Shown piece by piece: positions 1 through 11,155 of a stretch of DNA of 64,000 bases. The translations under genes were made by a program, and so were the position numbers. Each line of letters opens with the position of its first letter. Position 1 is the first letter of the stretch. The notes under the pieces were generated by a model. That model had not been told where the DNA came from. It did not search any database and was given only the letters and a program-made list of their open reading frames with translations. This DNA is from Candidatus Didemnitutus mandela. GTDB lineage: Bacteria > Verrucomicrobiota > Verrucomicrobiia > Opitutales > Opitutaceae. The stretch is taken from the NCBI GenBank assembly GCA_002591725.1, contig NJAL01000002.1:310001-374000 (forward strand), in the 5' to 3' direction.

Positions 1-965
1 ATGAACAATTGCATAATTTTTATAATAAGACTCCACTAAAATCAAAGCGTCTGGTTGTTTATATTAACAATAAACATGATTATTTCAGTTCGGAAGGCCT
101 TATAATCTTTCCAGAGCGCCAAATTTACGTTTTGGGGAAGCTAGGTAGCTTCCATGTGTCACCAAAAATTGACTAAGGGGGAAAGAACCCTTGGCGCGTA
201 CAAGCCGCGCTCAAGAGAAAACAGATGCAGCCGTCATTCTAAGTAATCAAACTCATTGTGTATAATCCATCACCAAATCGCCTATAAATTTGCTCTGGAA
301 TCTTTATAACTTCATATATTATCAGGTTATTTACCCATCTAATACTTCCTTTGTGGCATCTTTTAAAATAATATTAAAAAAAAACCTGACCTCAAATATT
401 TTCTATAGTGACTGTTTCATTAACGCATCATCCTTAAAAATCAGTTCCTTTTGTGAGAAATCCAGTCGTTGTCATTGGCCAATTATCGCACGATTTTTCT
501 TCGTGTCCTCTTACTTTTTCCAACGCTCTTCTCTTGGCACACCGATTCCAGCAAGCGCCGCATGCCGTCTGAAGCTATTAGGAAATAAATCCCGCCATCA
601 CCAGCGGCCTCACGACCGGTTATTTTGGCTCTTTTTTATGCATCCGTTTGCGCGAAAAGTCGTCGAGCATTTCGCTGTAGCTCTCCAAACGCTCGGCAGC
701 CATATATTATTATAATATTATTATATATACTTTAATTCCCCCTAGTCCGAACCGATGGTCGGCGCATTAGTTACTTACATAGCCGGCACGCCAGAAGCGC
801 AACACTTCTCCCGCGAGATTGCTTGCACGGCATCGTTTACCCCACCATCGACACTACCACGCCCGCTAAAGTTTTTCTCTAGAACCTCTAGCGGGCTTCC
901 TTGTGCCCGCAAAGTCAAGGATCATCTCACACGTATCGGACTCATCGTTTCAGTTTATCTTGGAA
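1..965. other. Gene-free AT-rich region
   Basis: I see no credible gene here. The first 700 bases are AT-rich with several homopolymer runs and a TATTATAATATTAT-like tract near 705-730. On the minus strand around 630-705 a short run reads like the C-terminal tail of a protein (charged, ending in a stop), but it has no upstream continuation and I cannot name it. Confidence 0.5.
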
Positions 966-1905
966 AGCTTTCCGGGTAACGCTTCCGACAAATTTTCCCG
1001 ATCTCAACTGTGCCGTGCCCTTCCAATTGCCGGCGTCGACGACCTGGTTGTCGCCAACTGCGGCATGAGTGCGATTCACGCCGCCCTCCGAGAAACGTCC
1101 TGGTTACAGACCCCGCGCGGCAGCACCGGTTGGCTTTAACTTGGCTAGCTCTACCTCAACACGATCGCGATCCTCAGAAATTTTACCACCTCGACCGCCG
1201 ATTACGTTTACGTGCACAATGTCACAAATCTCACCGTAATCGAACGCACTTTGCTGTTCACGGTGCACGCATCGCCGAAGTCCCCACCAACCAGCTGGTC
1301 GAAAACGCCCAATTCCAAAAAATTTGCCAAGCTCTGTCGCCTTCACGATATTGGGTCTACTTCTCGATCCATCGGTCGTCTCTGTCTTCTGTTTCGATGT
1401 TTTCACGCACGTCACCGTCGTTGGATTCCAGCCTCACAAAATGCACAGATAGCAGCGGTAGTCTGACCGCCAGCCTCTGGGCAATCAAACCTATCCATCC
1501 AGACACCGTTGAACTCTGTGTCGACATCCGTGCACGCATCGGGCCATTTTGATCGCACGATGCCAGCCGCAAGCACCTCAAACGGCTGACCAAAACAGCG
1601 CAACAACGAAGCTAGCGCTAACAAGCCCACGATAAACACCACGCTAAGCTCGACAGCCAAGACCAGCCAGTAACGCAGATACTCCGCGCACTCCTACAAC
1701 TGTTTCGCTCCGCGCTCCAAACACCGAAACCGGCAACAGCACATCGACCAAAGCCACGTAACAAAAGTTAAAATCGTGCCTCCGGGTTCCGAAACCGTCA
1801 GAGGTACACGGTCCGCTCGACCGATCATCAGCCTGTCGATGGCGCCGACCAGGACCTGGAATATCTATCACACCACAACCGGGAAGACGAACTCCAGCGT
1901 AAGAC
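966..1905 (+). pseudogene. Cystathionine gamma-synthase-type PLP enzyme, eroded
   Basis: Relic of a trans-sulfuration enzyme, which would condense an activated homoserine with cysteine in methionine synthesis. It reads only by switching among the three forward frames. Around 1030-1100 there is a GMSAIHAAL-like stretch matching the GMxAxxAA segment after the PLP phosphate-binding site. Around 1140-1260 come LYLNTIAIL and DYVYVHNVT. Around 1275-1300 comes the EVPTNQLVE segment (family EVPTNPLV). Around 1395-1440 comes SVFDVFTHVTVVGF, corresponding to the NVDVxxxADVVVNSLTKY region; the PLP lysine segment is damaged. A GSLTASL stretch with a PIHPD run follows near 1455-1510. Stops interrupt it near 1138, 1146 and 1452. 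The match was read by eye, so MetB versus a related Cys/Met enzyme is not settled. The 3' limit is approximate. Confidence 0.6.
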
Positions 1906-1929
1906 GCAATTAGCGAACGATAGAGAGGA

Positions 1930-2447
1930 GCGTGGAAACGCGCGGAAGAAAGAAAAATTTTTATGCAACACAGTGTATTTTGGTTTGGAGAACAGAACAG
2001 CTCATACCTTTGTCGCACCCCTGTATTCGTGTTCGTCATCCTCATCGTCTTTATCGCCGTGTTCACGCACACGATGTGTGGCTTCCCAGAAAAGCTGGCA
2101 GAGTGAGGTTGGTTTTTCTTCTGGCAAGCATCAATGGCCCTGTTGCTCTACACGACCGATCGTTACAGTTTTTATTGCTGGGCCAGCCTGCCAATGGTTC
2201 CTCTAACCGATATGTTTGTCATCGTCGTCATCGATATAACCAAGGCAACCTGCAGTCTATTGGCTCTTACTACAAAGCTGAGCAAAACTCCAACAGTAGA
2301 CGTTTGTTGGCTCGCCTACGGCCTCACAATCGCGATCTCTGCAACGCTGGGACCAGCATGCCGTCTCACCGCCTCCACCTGCCTCCGATCACCTTCGATT
2401 CCGATACACAATTGACGATGTTCTGTTTCATCACTCTCTCCGCGTGA
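1930..2447 (+). pseudogene. Unrecognised membrane-protein relic
   Basis: A forward reading through frameshifts shows hydrophobic stretches: VFVILIVFIAVFTHTMCGF near 2025-2085, then ASMALLLYTTDRYSFY, MVPLTDMFVIVVID, and a final segment around 2290-2410 with two small-residue helices. It has the composition of a polytopic membrane protein with two or more breaks. I do not recognise the family. It lies just downstream of the PLP-enzyme relic on the same strand, so the two may once have been neighbours in an operon. Confidence 0.35.
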
Positions 2448-4675
2448 CAACAACGCGAGGAGGCTAGATTCTAATAAAAAAACAACCGCTAGCACACGTT
2501 CACGGCCTCGGTCCTTCGGGTCAGTGTGTTATGTGCTTATCATAACTGCAATAAAATTCATTGCCAATTAGCTTCAGCAGCCCGTAAAATCAACACCATG
2601 ATCGGCGAGTTCGTTCCTCAGCGCGAAACTCCTAAAGGAATCCATGCGAGTCGTCGTTTCGAAGCTACGGTCACTATAGCCATCAGCGCCATTGCGCTAG
2701 CTTTGGGGGATAAACTCCAGGCAACGCTCCTATCGTGCGTCACTCGAAGGAAGCCATCTTTTTCTCGCGCTGCTTCTCTGTCCCATGGCCGCCGTGCTCT
2801 AGTATGTGATCCAGCGCCGCCGCCAGCTGTAGAACTTTCAGCCGATTTTTTTCGTTGAACAACTCGCAGCGCCACCTTCTTCCATCTCTTTGTTTGCATT
2901 CTTTCCCCTATCATCCTGGGGAAACCATTATCACGTCTCCGATTTACGGCTCGTTCTATCTACCCGCGTTCTTCGATCTCGGGAGCTACGTTCGCCTTTT
3001 CTCTTCCCGGTTGACTCGCCAGGACTAATTCCAACCACAACATCGTCAAACGTAGTTACCCTCGCGCTGACCTCCGGAATAGACCGCATAATTTTCGGTA
3101 TCGTTTTTCGGTTCGTGCATTCGCTATTTCACTCTGTTTATTGCATTTGGTCGATGCGCATACGCCCGGCCTTAGCACCTACGCGCGTCTTCAGTGTGCA
3201 GAAATCACTCCTCTCCAGCTTTGCTCCCTCGGCCTCGATACTTATCAATATTCATCAATGTCGTCGCTATCATCTGTTCACCGGAGAGGCCGGAGAAGTC
3301 ACGTCCATTCTTTTCTTTGAATGGCAATCCCCCGGGATGAATGCCAGCCGCACCACAATTGTCGCCAACATGCATATCTTTACTTTTTCACGCTAACCAT
3401 CGCCTTCATCTGGCGCACTGGGCCAGTCGGTCCGGGAGTATTTTTGGAACTGAAAAACTGCCGTTTTCCTGATTTTGTTTTCTGTCCCTCCTTCCGTGCC
3501 ATATCCTGTTGCGTTTTCTCTATCGACCAGGACACCACGTCCATCCGAGCGACTATTTTTGACAAACGGAGCCGGCCACGCCGGCATCGCGCAATAATAG
3601 CCTCCTTAAGATTTCTCCCAAGCCCTGCTGTGTCGAGCATAATCCGCGCGATCTATTGGAAACCAACCGACGCATGCTGCTCGCGTCCAACAGCCGATTT
3701 CAATCACGGCCCGCTAAACCTCCACAGTCTCTGCCTCACGGACCAGCACGAAAAAACACTTTCGTTGGAACGCACCACCGGCTGGATAGTACACTCACCT
3801 GGGTCGGAAACAACCGAGCTGATCTAGAAACCACTTTTCGCAGCAAAACCAGACTTATTTTCAACCCATATTTTCCCGGGACAAAACTAGCCTGGTTGCT
3901 CGGTCACATGCCCGGCATACGCCGCCCAGCAAGCCCCAGCCGTTCCCGAAAGCAACTCGCGGAAATCCAAAGCAGACTCACCACCGTGTTCCGCCGTTAC
4001 GCATGCTCTAAAAAGAACGCGGCCATTCCACCGTAAAGTCTACCCAACCTATTGACTTCCTCAGAACAGGAAAACCCTCGCTCTCCAATGCCAAAGACTA
4101 CGCCGAAACGGAGATCAAGCGGTTCAACGATACGATTGGCTCCGTCCAACGCGCTAGCAGCGCAACCAACCGTGCCGTTCGCCTTGTTCCAACAGCAACA
4201 AAGCGCGCCACGCTCTCGCAGGAAAATTACCCCGAGCAGCCACTCCGTTTTCCCCATGTTGTCAAAACGAGTTCGCCAGTTTTACGAAAAGCAGCGCTCG
4301 CAAACCGAACCAAACAAGTGAAGCAATTCGTTTCCTTGAGAAATCATTCCGACACGAAGTCCGTACGTTTAAAAAACGTCCCGAGAACAACCATCCCAAA
4401 AGCGGCGCAAACACGTTCATGGTGAGCATCGTTCCGCATATGGCCCCGCCGCTCCCCTAAAAATCAGCGCTTCGTCCCCCAACGCTAAAACAGAAAATTC
4501 CGCGCCCCTTCGAACACGTAGGGACAAATGAAGTGTGTTCACTTTTTAGATGAAGATATGCAGCAACGTCAGGATCGGCAATTTCAACCAGTTGTAGCTT
4601 GCAGCTCATCCGCTCCCGCCCAACGGAATATTCACCTGCTAATCGATAGCTGCCGATCTGAAGTGCTCGGGAAAA
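2448..4675. other. Decayed region with forward-strand coding remnants
   Basis: No intact gene. Forward-frame fragments between about 2890 and 4430 have the base bias of old coding sequence, including a membrane-like segment near 2930-3130 and a run near 3830-3960 with an [18 protein letters not shown] segment that recalls sugar kinases. Flanking sequence does not extend that resemblance, so I give no name. Confidence 0.4.
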
Positions 4676-5009
4676 GTGAGGACGCTGCAAATCGACCAGA
4701 CAACCATTTATCTTTATGCACGAGACACCCCGAAAGCCGTTGTTTTTTACAATTGGTATTTCGGTTTTCAAGAGTTGCCTGGTGTTAAAAAGGACTGGCT
4801 GGAGTTATCATTCGGATCAGGAGGTTGCACAACTTCGCTGCAGCCAAGCAGCCCCGATGCAAAAAAGTGTCGCCGCCATAAAGCTCGTCTTTTCGGCTCG
4901 TAATGTCCGTGAACCCACAGAAAAGTGGAAAGCCAACGACTTTGAATTTTCGATTAAGAAGGATCTCGCTAGGAATTCGATCCAGATTCCCAGTTATGGT
5001 GTGACATGA
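4676..5009 (+). pseudogene. VOC/glyoxalase-family protein, frameshifted
   Basis: Small vicinal-oxygen-chelate (glyoxalase/bleomycin-resistance) fold protein. From a GTG at 4676 the frame reads TLQIDQTTIYLYARDT followed by VVFYNWYFGF, the usual first VOC strand and helix with the AxxFYxxxLGF pattern. The frame breaks near 4820-4830. The second half continues in another forward frame as IKLVFSARNVREP and DFEFSIKKDLARNSIQI, the family's second beta-alpha module, ending at a TGA at 5007-5009. The metal-binding pattern cannot be judged because of the break. The substrate is unknown. It is followed directly by a strong hairpin, consistent with the original gene end. Confidence 0.6.
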
Positions 5010-5011
5010 AA

Positions 5012-5041
5012 GATCCCTAGCCACCTCAGTGGCTAGGGATC
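5012..5041 (+). terminator. Hairpin after the VOC relic
   Basis: A perfect 13-bp stem (5012-5024 with 5029-5041) and a CTCA loop begin 2 bases after the relic stop codon. There is no T-run after the stem, so it may be a Rho-independent terminator that lost its tail or a structural 3' end. Confidence 0.55.
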
Positions 5042-8000
5042 AATTTCGACAAAACATGCATCCTAAAAAAGGTTGCCGCCAACTACGACTAAATTGCGCT
5101 GAGGAAAAACGCAATTCAGCTATGGGTCCTCCGATGTACTACAGTATGCTTGGGAATTTTCGCTACCGCCTCCTGGTCATCGCTGAGGCAGGCTGCGTCT
5201 TCCGACGTCTCGATTATGGTCAGTTTCCACCAAAACACATTTTCATCATCACCACAAAAGTATAAATGCTAGCCTGTAAATGATTTCCGGGCTGCCACGT
5301 CTTGTCTTTTATTCTAATCATCCTTGCGAAAGCACATTAACGCATACTGTCAAAAATGGGATCCGTCCGCGCTATCAGCGCAATATGCAGCAAGCTGCAT
5401 TAGCGCTAATTTGCGGATCGGGAATGGCGTTCGGCGAACGCCATTCTAAACTATAAACTACCAACATGTTCCATGCCGCCTGTTTCTCGGATTGGTTCTC
5501 GTCTCCTCCCTCTTAGGGAAGCTAGTGAAGCGCCGATTCAAGAAAGTCGCTATACTGAGTTCACGATACCATTCAGCATCTTCGTGGCCAAGTTCGATTC
5601 CTGGCAAACGCCGGTAAACAGTCGCTCATCTTTTCGGCCTCGCCGAAAGTTCGCTCACACCACGCGACGGAAAACCACTTTATACGGGTTTAATAATGGC
5701 ACCGTGCCGATTCCCGACTTCGTGACCAAGGGTAGCGACGAATTCCCCCTTGATAGAAAAGCGACAACCAAAAAAGAAGCAGTTTTATCCATAGCGGAGC
5801 CAAGCACAACGCCATCCCTGGTGATGTCCACGACAACACCATCGCAACGGTCTAGTGGCTTTACAGGAGCGAAACTCTCGTCGCCCGCGTTTTTCTAAAA
5901 AATCCTTACGATCGTCAAGATGCCCGGGGATGAATTCACACCTGCCGCCTATAACTACCCCGCGATCACCCGCCGCGCCGGAACTTCGCTATGGGACCGC
6001 CACAGTGAAGTTTATCGATGCCGAGATGGGAAGCTGAAGATTTCAGCCAGTTTGACCGTACGCCGGGGAAAACTTCATTCTGCCTTGTCCACATCGGAGC
6101 CAGCTAACCGCATCAATATCTGTATTCCAGCAAATTCACTTCGCTACCAGAACCAACACTGAAGGCTGGAAGATTTTCCGTGGCGAGTGTTATCTTCGAC
6201 CTCCTAGTCAGAAAGTAACCCTATGAAACGCTCGCCCTCATCTTTTTCTTTCCATTTTTAGTCTTATTTCCGCAGCCAAAAATAATAAAATCGCCACTCG
6301 CTCGGCTCTTGTCTCCCAGAAGGCAGCGTGGAACCGCAGCAATGCCCTTTCCCTCGTGCAGGGCTCCTAGATAGATAGAAATCGGATCAACTTCACTTCG
6401 CCTCAGGTAGCACCACCTACAGCTGGGAGCCAACCCCTTACTCGTTATGCCAACCGAATCGAAAACAGGCCGCCTCTTCACAAAAGGCTCCTCGAAGCCA
6501 CGCTATTATCTCCCAACTATGCTATCGCGTTCGGCAAGTAGAAGTTAATCTGGAAGAAGGACCATCTTTCTGATCTCTTTACGATCACATTTCGAACGCC
6601 GAAAAATAAGAACGACCTTCCAGCCAAGGGAATTAAATATGAAAGGATATTTCCAGACTTTCGGGTTAGGTTAGTTGTTTATTTCCAACTCTACTGTAAA
6701 ATTTTAGCAGCTTGATAAAAAAAGAGAAGGTTTTTTTAACTTTCCCTTGTTATTATATGGTTATTAGTATGGCGATCTTTTGCCTGATCGTGTTGCACAA
6801 ACTGGCCCGCCAAATAGGACAACAAGCGAGAAAGCAGTCTCGCAGCCGCCAGAGCTCCGCAGAACGGTCCCTGGACCGAGAACGCTTCGGCGGACCCACA
6901 GCGACAACGCGACAAAATGCACGTGCCACGATTTGGTTCTCTTTTCGAGCATTGCGCCACCAGCAAAAGTTCTGGCAGTAACATTCCTAACCGACACGAA
7001 GTTTTTTGCTTCGGACAATTACGGCTGGGTCTGCAGCACACCGGCCTCACGATTCGGCGCTAGTTTGTACACCGCCCGTGACCTTGGTAGCAGCGAGTTC
7101 TGCCCCCGCTTTTCGCACCACAGATAGGTTAACGTAACTGCGATTAGCGGATTGCGTAAAAATATTTTACAAAACTATCTACATCGCGGCACAGTAGAAT
7201 AGGTCCCAGTCACGTTATCGCGTGTGGTGGCACGCCTACTGGATATTTTTATCCACCTGGTCTGTATGGGGATGCAAGCTTTAACTCCATTCTTCTAAAC
7301 GTCCCGGTAATGAGCTCATTGTCGGGAGTAAACAGCTAGGCAAGAAACACCAAGTTGGGCACACCATAGCGGCTGCCACTGGCTTTATCAGCAACGTCGA
7401 GAATCTATCTGTAAACGTTTCCCGTGATCGCACCGGTTCGAATCGTCGCAAGCAAGTCGGCTTTCGCTTCCGCCGCACGTCACGTTTGTTCATCGTAAAA
7501 GACCGCTCAGATCTTGTCCGGGATAAAAAATATCATAGAGGCTGTCGTTGTTCTTCGACCTGGAGCCGTCCTGCCCGGTGGAAGCAACCCGTAGTTGAGC
7601 CCGCGTTTGCCGTCGGCGCCAACCATCCGCGTGCGCTAACGCGCTCTTGACAGCCCGAGTCGCAAAGATGTGGAAGGAATGCCGGCGAGAAGATCGCTGT
7701 TGTGCGTGTTGATAATAGTGTTTGATGATAAGGCAACTTTTAAGTCCCGAACAATATCAAAGCCCACAACATCAGCCCTTTGGATTGGCTCAGCAGCTGT
7801 CGAAACCCTGCTGATAGAGGCCCATGCTATAGACTTCCGATCCATCCATCGGCAGACCAAACCAACCTGCACGAGTACGATGCTCATAATAACACACCTC
7901 GGTGGGGTTCGAGGTGCCATCTGCTTCCGTGCCCAGAATAATCACCTCTACACCAAATCGCACATAAGTAAAAAAGACAACTAATTCCACGTAGTAGGCA

Positions 8001-8970
8001 TTACCCCCCCCGTATCGGGCAGCTTAAAGCGGGGCGGAGCGGCCCCCTTATCAGTAAGCGCCAAAAACCCCTCGCTCTATTCAAATCAGCGCGCGCAGTA
8101 CCACGCACGTACCTTGGGGAACGTGCTCTGATTGATACGCCAACAGATGAATTATCCAATCGTTTTGAGGTTTGCTAGGTTTCAGGCCCACCAACAGATC
8201 CACACACGATTGGGTATAGATTTGTCGTAATTGGTGAAATCGATGCAAACGATTGCTCCGTGCAGACCGCTAACCACATCAAAATCCAGTTTTACCGTTT
8301 CTGTATAGGGAAATTACTCGCGAGTACCGGAAGCCAACCTTCGGGGGATGCCCCACATGGATTTGCGCCAGTAAATTCCCCTCTACCTCGGGCCACAACA
8401 CAGCTTTCGAATCAACCTTCGATGTAGTGAAAGAAACGAAAAGGAGATTACTTAGGTTGCTGCTTGCCACATGCAAATGTGGCCTATTCCAGCTCGCAAT
8501 CGACAAGCGCCTTGTCGTTGCTGTCGCACAACGCCACGGTTAAGCGATGAAGGCAACCGAAGGCGTATCCAGAATCAACTTTAGCTGGGGCATAAGACTC
8601 AAAAAAACGGTATAAATAAATAGCTAAAATAGTACAAAAGTCAATCAAAAACCGAGCAAAGGCAGGGAAACAAACATAGGAAAAGGACAAAAAAGTCATC
8701 CACAAACACGCGGCAACAGAGCTAGTGTGAGCCGGAACTGATGGAAAGTTGAGTTCGCTGCCTCCGGAATTATGCGGTAAAATTCCATTGTTACCCTACG
8801 AGCCTAGAACGGCATCCAGCGCTGACGAAAAGTCGCCAGCGCTCAACGGAGCGAGTTACGAAAATTTTGTCGCGCCGAGAATCGAATCATACTCACCGCG
8901 GTTTAAATCTACACAGCTAACTTCCCAGAGCACGCTCACAAATACAATTTTCACCAGCACAGACAGCTAT
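5042..8970. other. Gene-free decayed region
   Basis: No intact gene is visible. A compact hairpin lies at 5422-5446 (11-bp arms, GGC loop). Several stretches on both strands (about 5470-6160 forward, 7280-7980, 8150-8510 reverse) look like old coding sequence but break every 100-200 bases and match no family I can name. A 60-base AT-rich tract surrounds 6660-6770. Confidence 0.45.
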
Positions 8971-8974
8971 GGCG

Positions 8975-9660
8975 AAAAGAAAATTTCCCACAAAGAGCTC
9001 AGCTCATCAGGTCAACCGCGTAAGCCACCGGATCCAGATGCTTCGCCATGTGCATCCAGTACGGTGCCACCACAATCGGATGCATCGCACCAGGCAGGGA
9101 AAACATCGGCAGAATCAGCGTATTGCTGATCCATCGGGAATACCGTCGCCAACGTAAACCGCGACGCCACGGCCCCCATCCCAAACACCGAGAAAGCGAT
9201 CGAGCCTAGAGCCCATTCCCGCAACCACCAACACAAATTCACCCAAACGCCAGCTACCGACGCAAACGGCCGAAAGACCAAACCTTAGACGATTGCCTGC
9301 AGCACCGGAGCCACCAACATAGCCTTGAAAAGGCCGATTTTTTCTGTCGAATACGATGGAAATGGCTGCAAAGCCTGCGATCATCAACAACGTCAACGCT
9401 ATCGTTCCTGGAAAAATGAAACGCTAGTAATCAACAAGCCCTAGCGGCGATCTTGCGCCTAAGCTCAACCCCCAACACAAAAAGATAAAACAGCTGCTGC
9501 ACCAAACCTGTTGTCAGCCGCGTTCCGTCCGAACTAGAAACGCTTCAGATCTAAGACGACGCCGTAAATTCCCCGAACCATCGCCGCACCCTCCGTCCGA
9601 GATGTCTTCATTGCCGCCGAGCCAGCAAGTCGTCGTTTTGAGAAATACGTCCTCGAAACC
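8975..9660 (-). pseudogene. ABC-2 type permease of an exporter, eroded
   Basis: Relic of the membrane subunit of a two-component ABC exporter (DrrB/NodJ-like architecture). On the reverse strand, in broken frames, one reads FVLGVELRRKIAA-like sequence near 9470, then MTLLMIAGFAAISIVFDRKN near 9340-9396 (family: xxTAGFxxISIVFDRE). Near 9000-9145 comes NTLILPMFSLPGAMHPI followed by HLDPVAYAVDLM, the conserved LPMFFLSGAxxP and LDPLAYxVD signatures of ABC-2 permeases. At least three frameshifts separate these blocks. The matching ATPase relic lies immediately upstream on the same strand. Substrate unknown; lipid, drug or polysaccharide export are all possible for the family. Confidence 0.7.
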
Positions 9661-9719
9661 CGGCTCATGCACTTTCACGTACTGCACGCGGATTAGGCAG
9701 CTCGCGCAAATTGGACGGT

Positions 9720-10480
9720 AGCACCGCTGCCGGCCCTTCGCTTCCGGAACGAGTCGACTCTTTTTCAGCCAGATGCAAGCCTAGATATTATCGTCGGTTT
9801 TCAGCCGTACCATTCCGCCAAGCTGCGCCTTCAGCGCCAACAGCGCCCCAGCATGATAATGTGCCAGCCGTCGATCAATGCAGTCCGATCCGCAACCTTA
9901 GCTTCCTCCGTATAGTGCGTCGTGAAAAACACCGTGCAGCCCGAATCGACGTCGAGTCCAAAGCGTTGCCTCGTCGAGAAACAGCACGCCGGAATCGACT
10001 ACTATAGCACGCGCTAGCTCGAGTTTGCTCCGCTGGCCGCCGGAAAGACTTTGGCTGGCTGGACCCGCTGCCTCACTCAGACCAAGCCGCTGCAACAACA
10101 CTTCCATTTTTACACGCGCAGCCGATGTGTTTTAACCAGTAGAAAAGTCCCATCAGTAGCAAATTATCGGCGCCTGTTCAGCCGCTGATCAATGGCGGGG
10201 TCCTTGGAAACGATTTTTATTCTCCGCCGCAGATTGTCGCGCTCAGCCACAACATCATGACCGAACACCTGCGATGTGCCCTAGGCCGGTGTGCGCGCGC
10301 AACGTGGGAAACACAGGGGAAAGAAGCGCCGTCTTACCGGCGCTATGCGGCCCTAGAAGCGCAAACATCTCACCCAGTCGCACGCTCAAAATCACACCAA
10401 GCAACGCTTCACTCTCCACTAACGTCGGGAGCGGACGTCGCGTTTTTCATCAGTTTTGCAATCGTCGCTTTGTCTCGTTC
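9720..10480 (-). pseudogene. ABC exporter ATP-binding protein, eroded
   Basis: ATPase partner of the downstream permease relic. Read from high to low coordinates with frame switches: a Walker A remnant LLGPHSAGKTALL near 10330-10365 (family GPNGAGKTT), then IAGHDVVAERDNLRRRI near 10210-10275. The signature motif SLSGGQRSKLELARAI lies near 10010-10060, Walker B VLFLDEAT near 9965-9990, and an H-loop remnant TVFFTTHYTEEA near 9895-9935. The Asn and first Thr of Walker A are gone and the frame is interrupted repeatedly, so no functional protein is expected. The order ATPase then permease is typical of DrrAB-like operons. Confidence 0.75.
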
Positions 10481-10621
10481 CCCATAATGAGTGATTTTCG
10501 CAGAACCTCACGAGGAGAGCGCGTTTACCCAGCCGATTTTTAAGAATTAAGAAGTCAGGACCAGCAAATCCCAGGGAACTCTTTTGATTCGCAGCAAAAC
10601 CTTCTCAAACTCTAGTTTCCC

Positions 10622-11155
10622 ATGCGCAAATATGGCTTCGTCTTTTTTCTCGGTCTCACCCTCGCCTTCATCGCCTTCCAAGCCCGCACAGGCATCTTTC
10701 GTCGCAAAGACCCCGGTCCGCCAGCGAATAAATATACCCGCGAAATCATGGAGGGAAAGCGCCTCCCTAAGGACGATCTCCAGCTCATCAAAAAAAAGTA
10801 TCCCAACGCAGTCGTCACAAGCTCGGGCCTCCGCTATATCATCGAGCGTATAGGAGCCGGCGACCCAGCGCCCACAGGCGGAGAGATTGTGGTCAACTAC
10901 GAGGGCTATCTCCTCAGCAACGGGCACAGGTTCGACAGCAGCTATAATCGTGGCCAGCCTCTCGTCTTTCAGATCGGCCGGGGCCGCGTAATTGCAGGCT
11001 TGGACGAAGCTCTCGCCAGCATGAAAAAAGGAGAAAAACGTACCCTGATCATTCCGTGGTGGCTTGGTTACGGGATTGATGGCAAAGGCGACGCTATTCC
11101 GCCCCGCGCAACGCTAGTTTTCGAAGTCGAACTTATAGACATAGATATTCGGTGA
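10622..11155 (+). CDS. FKBP-type peptidyl-prolyl cis-trans isomerase
   Basis: 177-aa membrane-anchored prolyl isomerase that would speed proline cis-trans isomerisation in proteins folding outside the cytoplasmic membrane. Residues 1-20 form a signal-anchor helix after a short basic start. A linker of about 45 residues follows, and the FKBP domain fills residues 65-177. Visible family features are VVNYEGYLLSNGHRFDSS (binding-site Tyr and Phe-Asp), VIAGLDEALASMKKGEKR (the V-I-P-G-W region, here with A for P and L for W), the IPWWLGYGIDG segment and PPRATLVFEVELIDI at the end. The Trp at the pocket floor is Leu, common in divergent FKBPs. Start chosen at the ATG giving an immediate anchor. It is isolated: relics lie on both sides. 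Family assignment is firm; client proteins are unknown. Confidence 0.9.
   Translation: MRKYGFVFFLGLTLAFIAFQARTGIFRRKDPGPPANKYTREIMEGKRLPKDDLQLIKKKYPNAVVTSSGLRYIIERIGAGDPAPTGGEIVVNYEGYLLSNGHRFDSSYNRGQPLVFQIGRGRVIAGLDEALASMKKGEKRTLIIPWWLGYGIDGKGDAIPPRATLVFEVELIDIDIR

Noticed and set aside
3830-3960. Glycerol-kinase-like fragment ([13 protein letters not shown])
   Set aside because: Only one short segment resembles the family. Flanking residues in all three frames do not continue the match.
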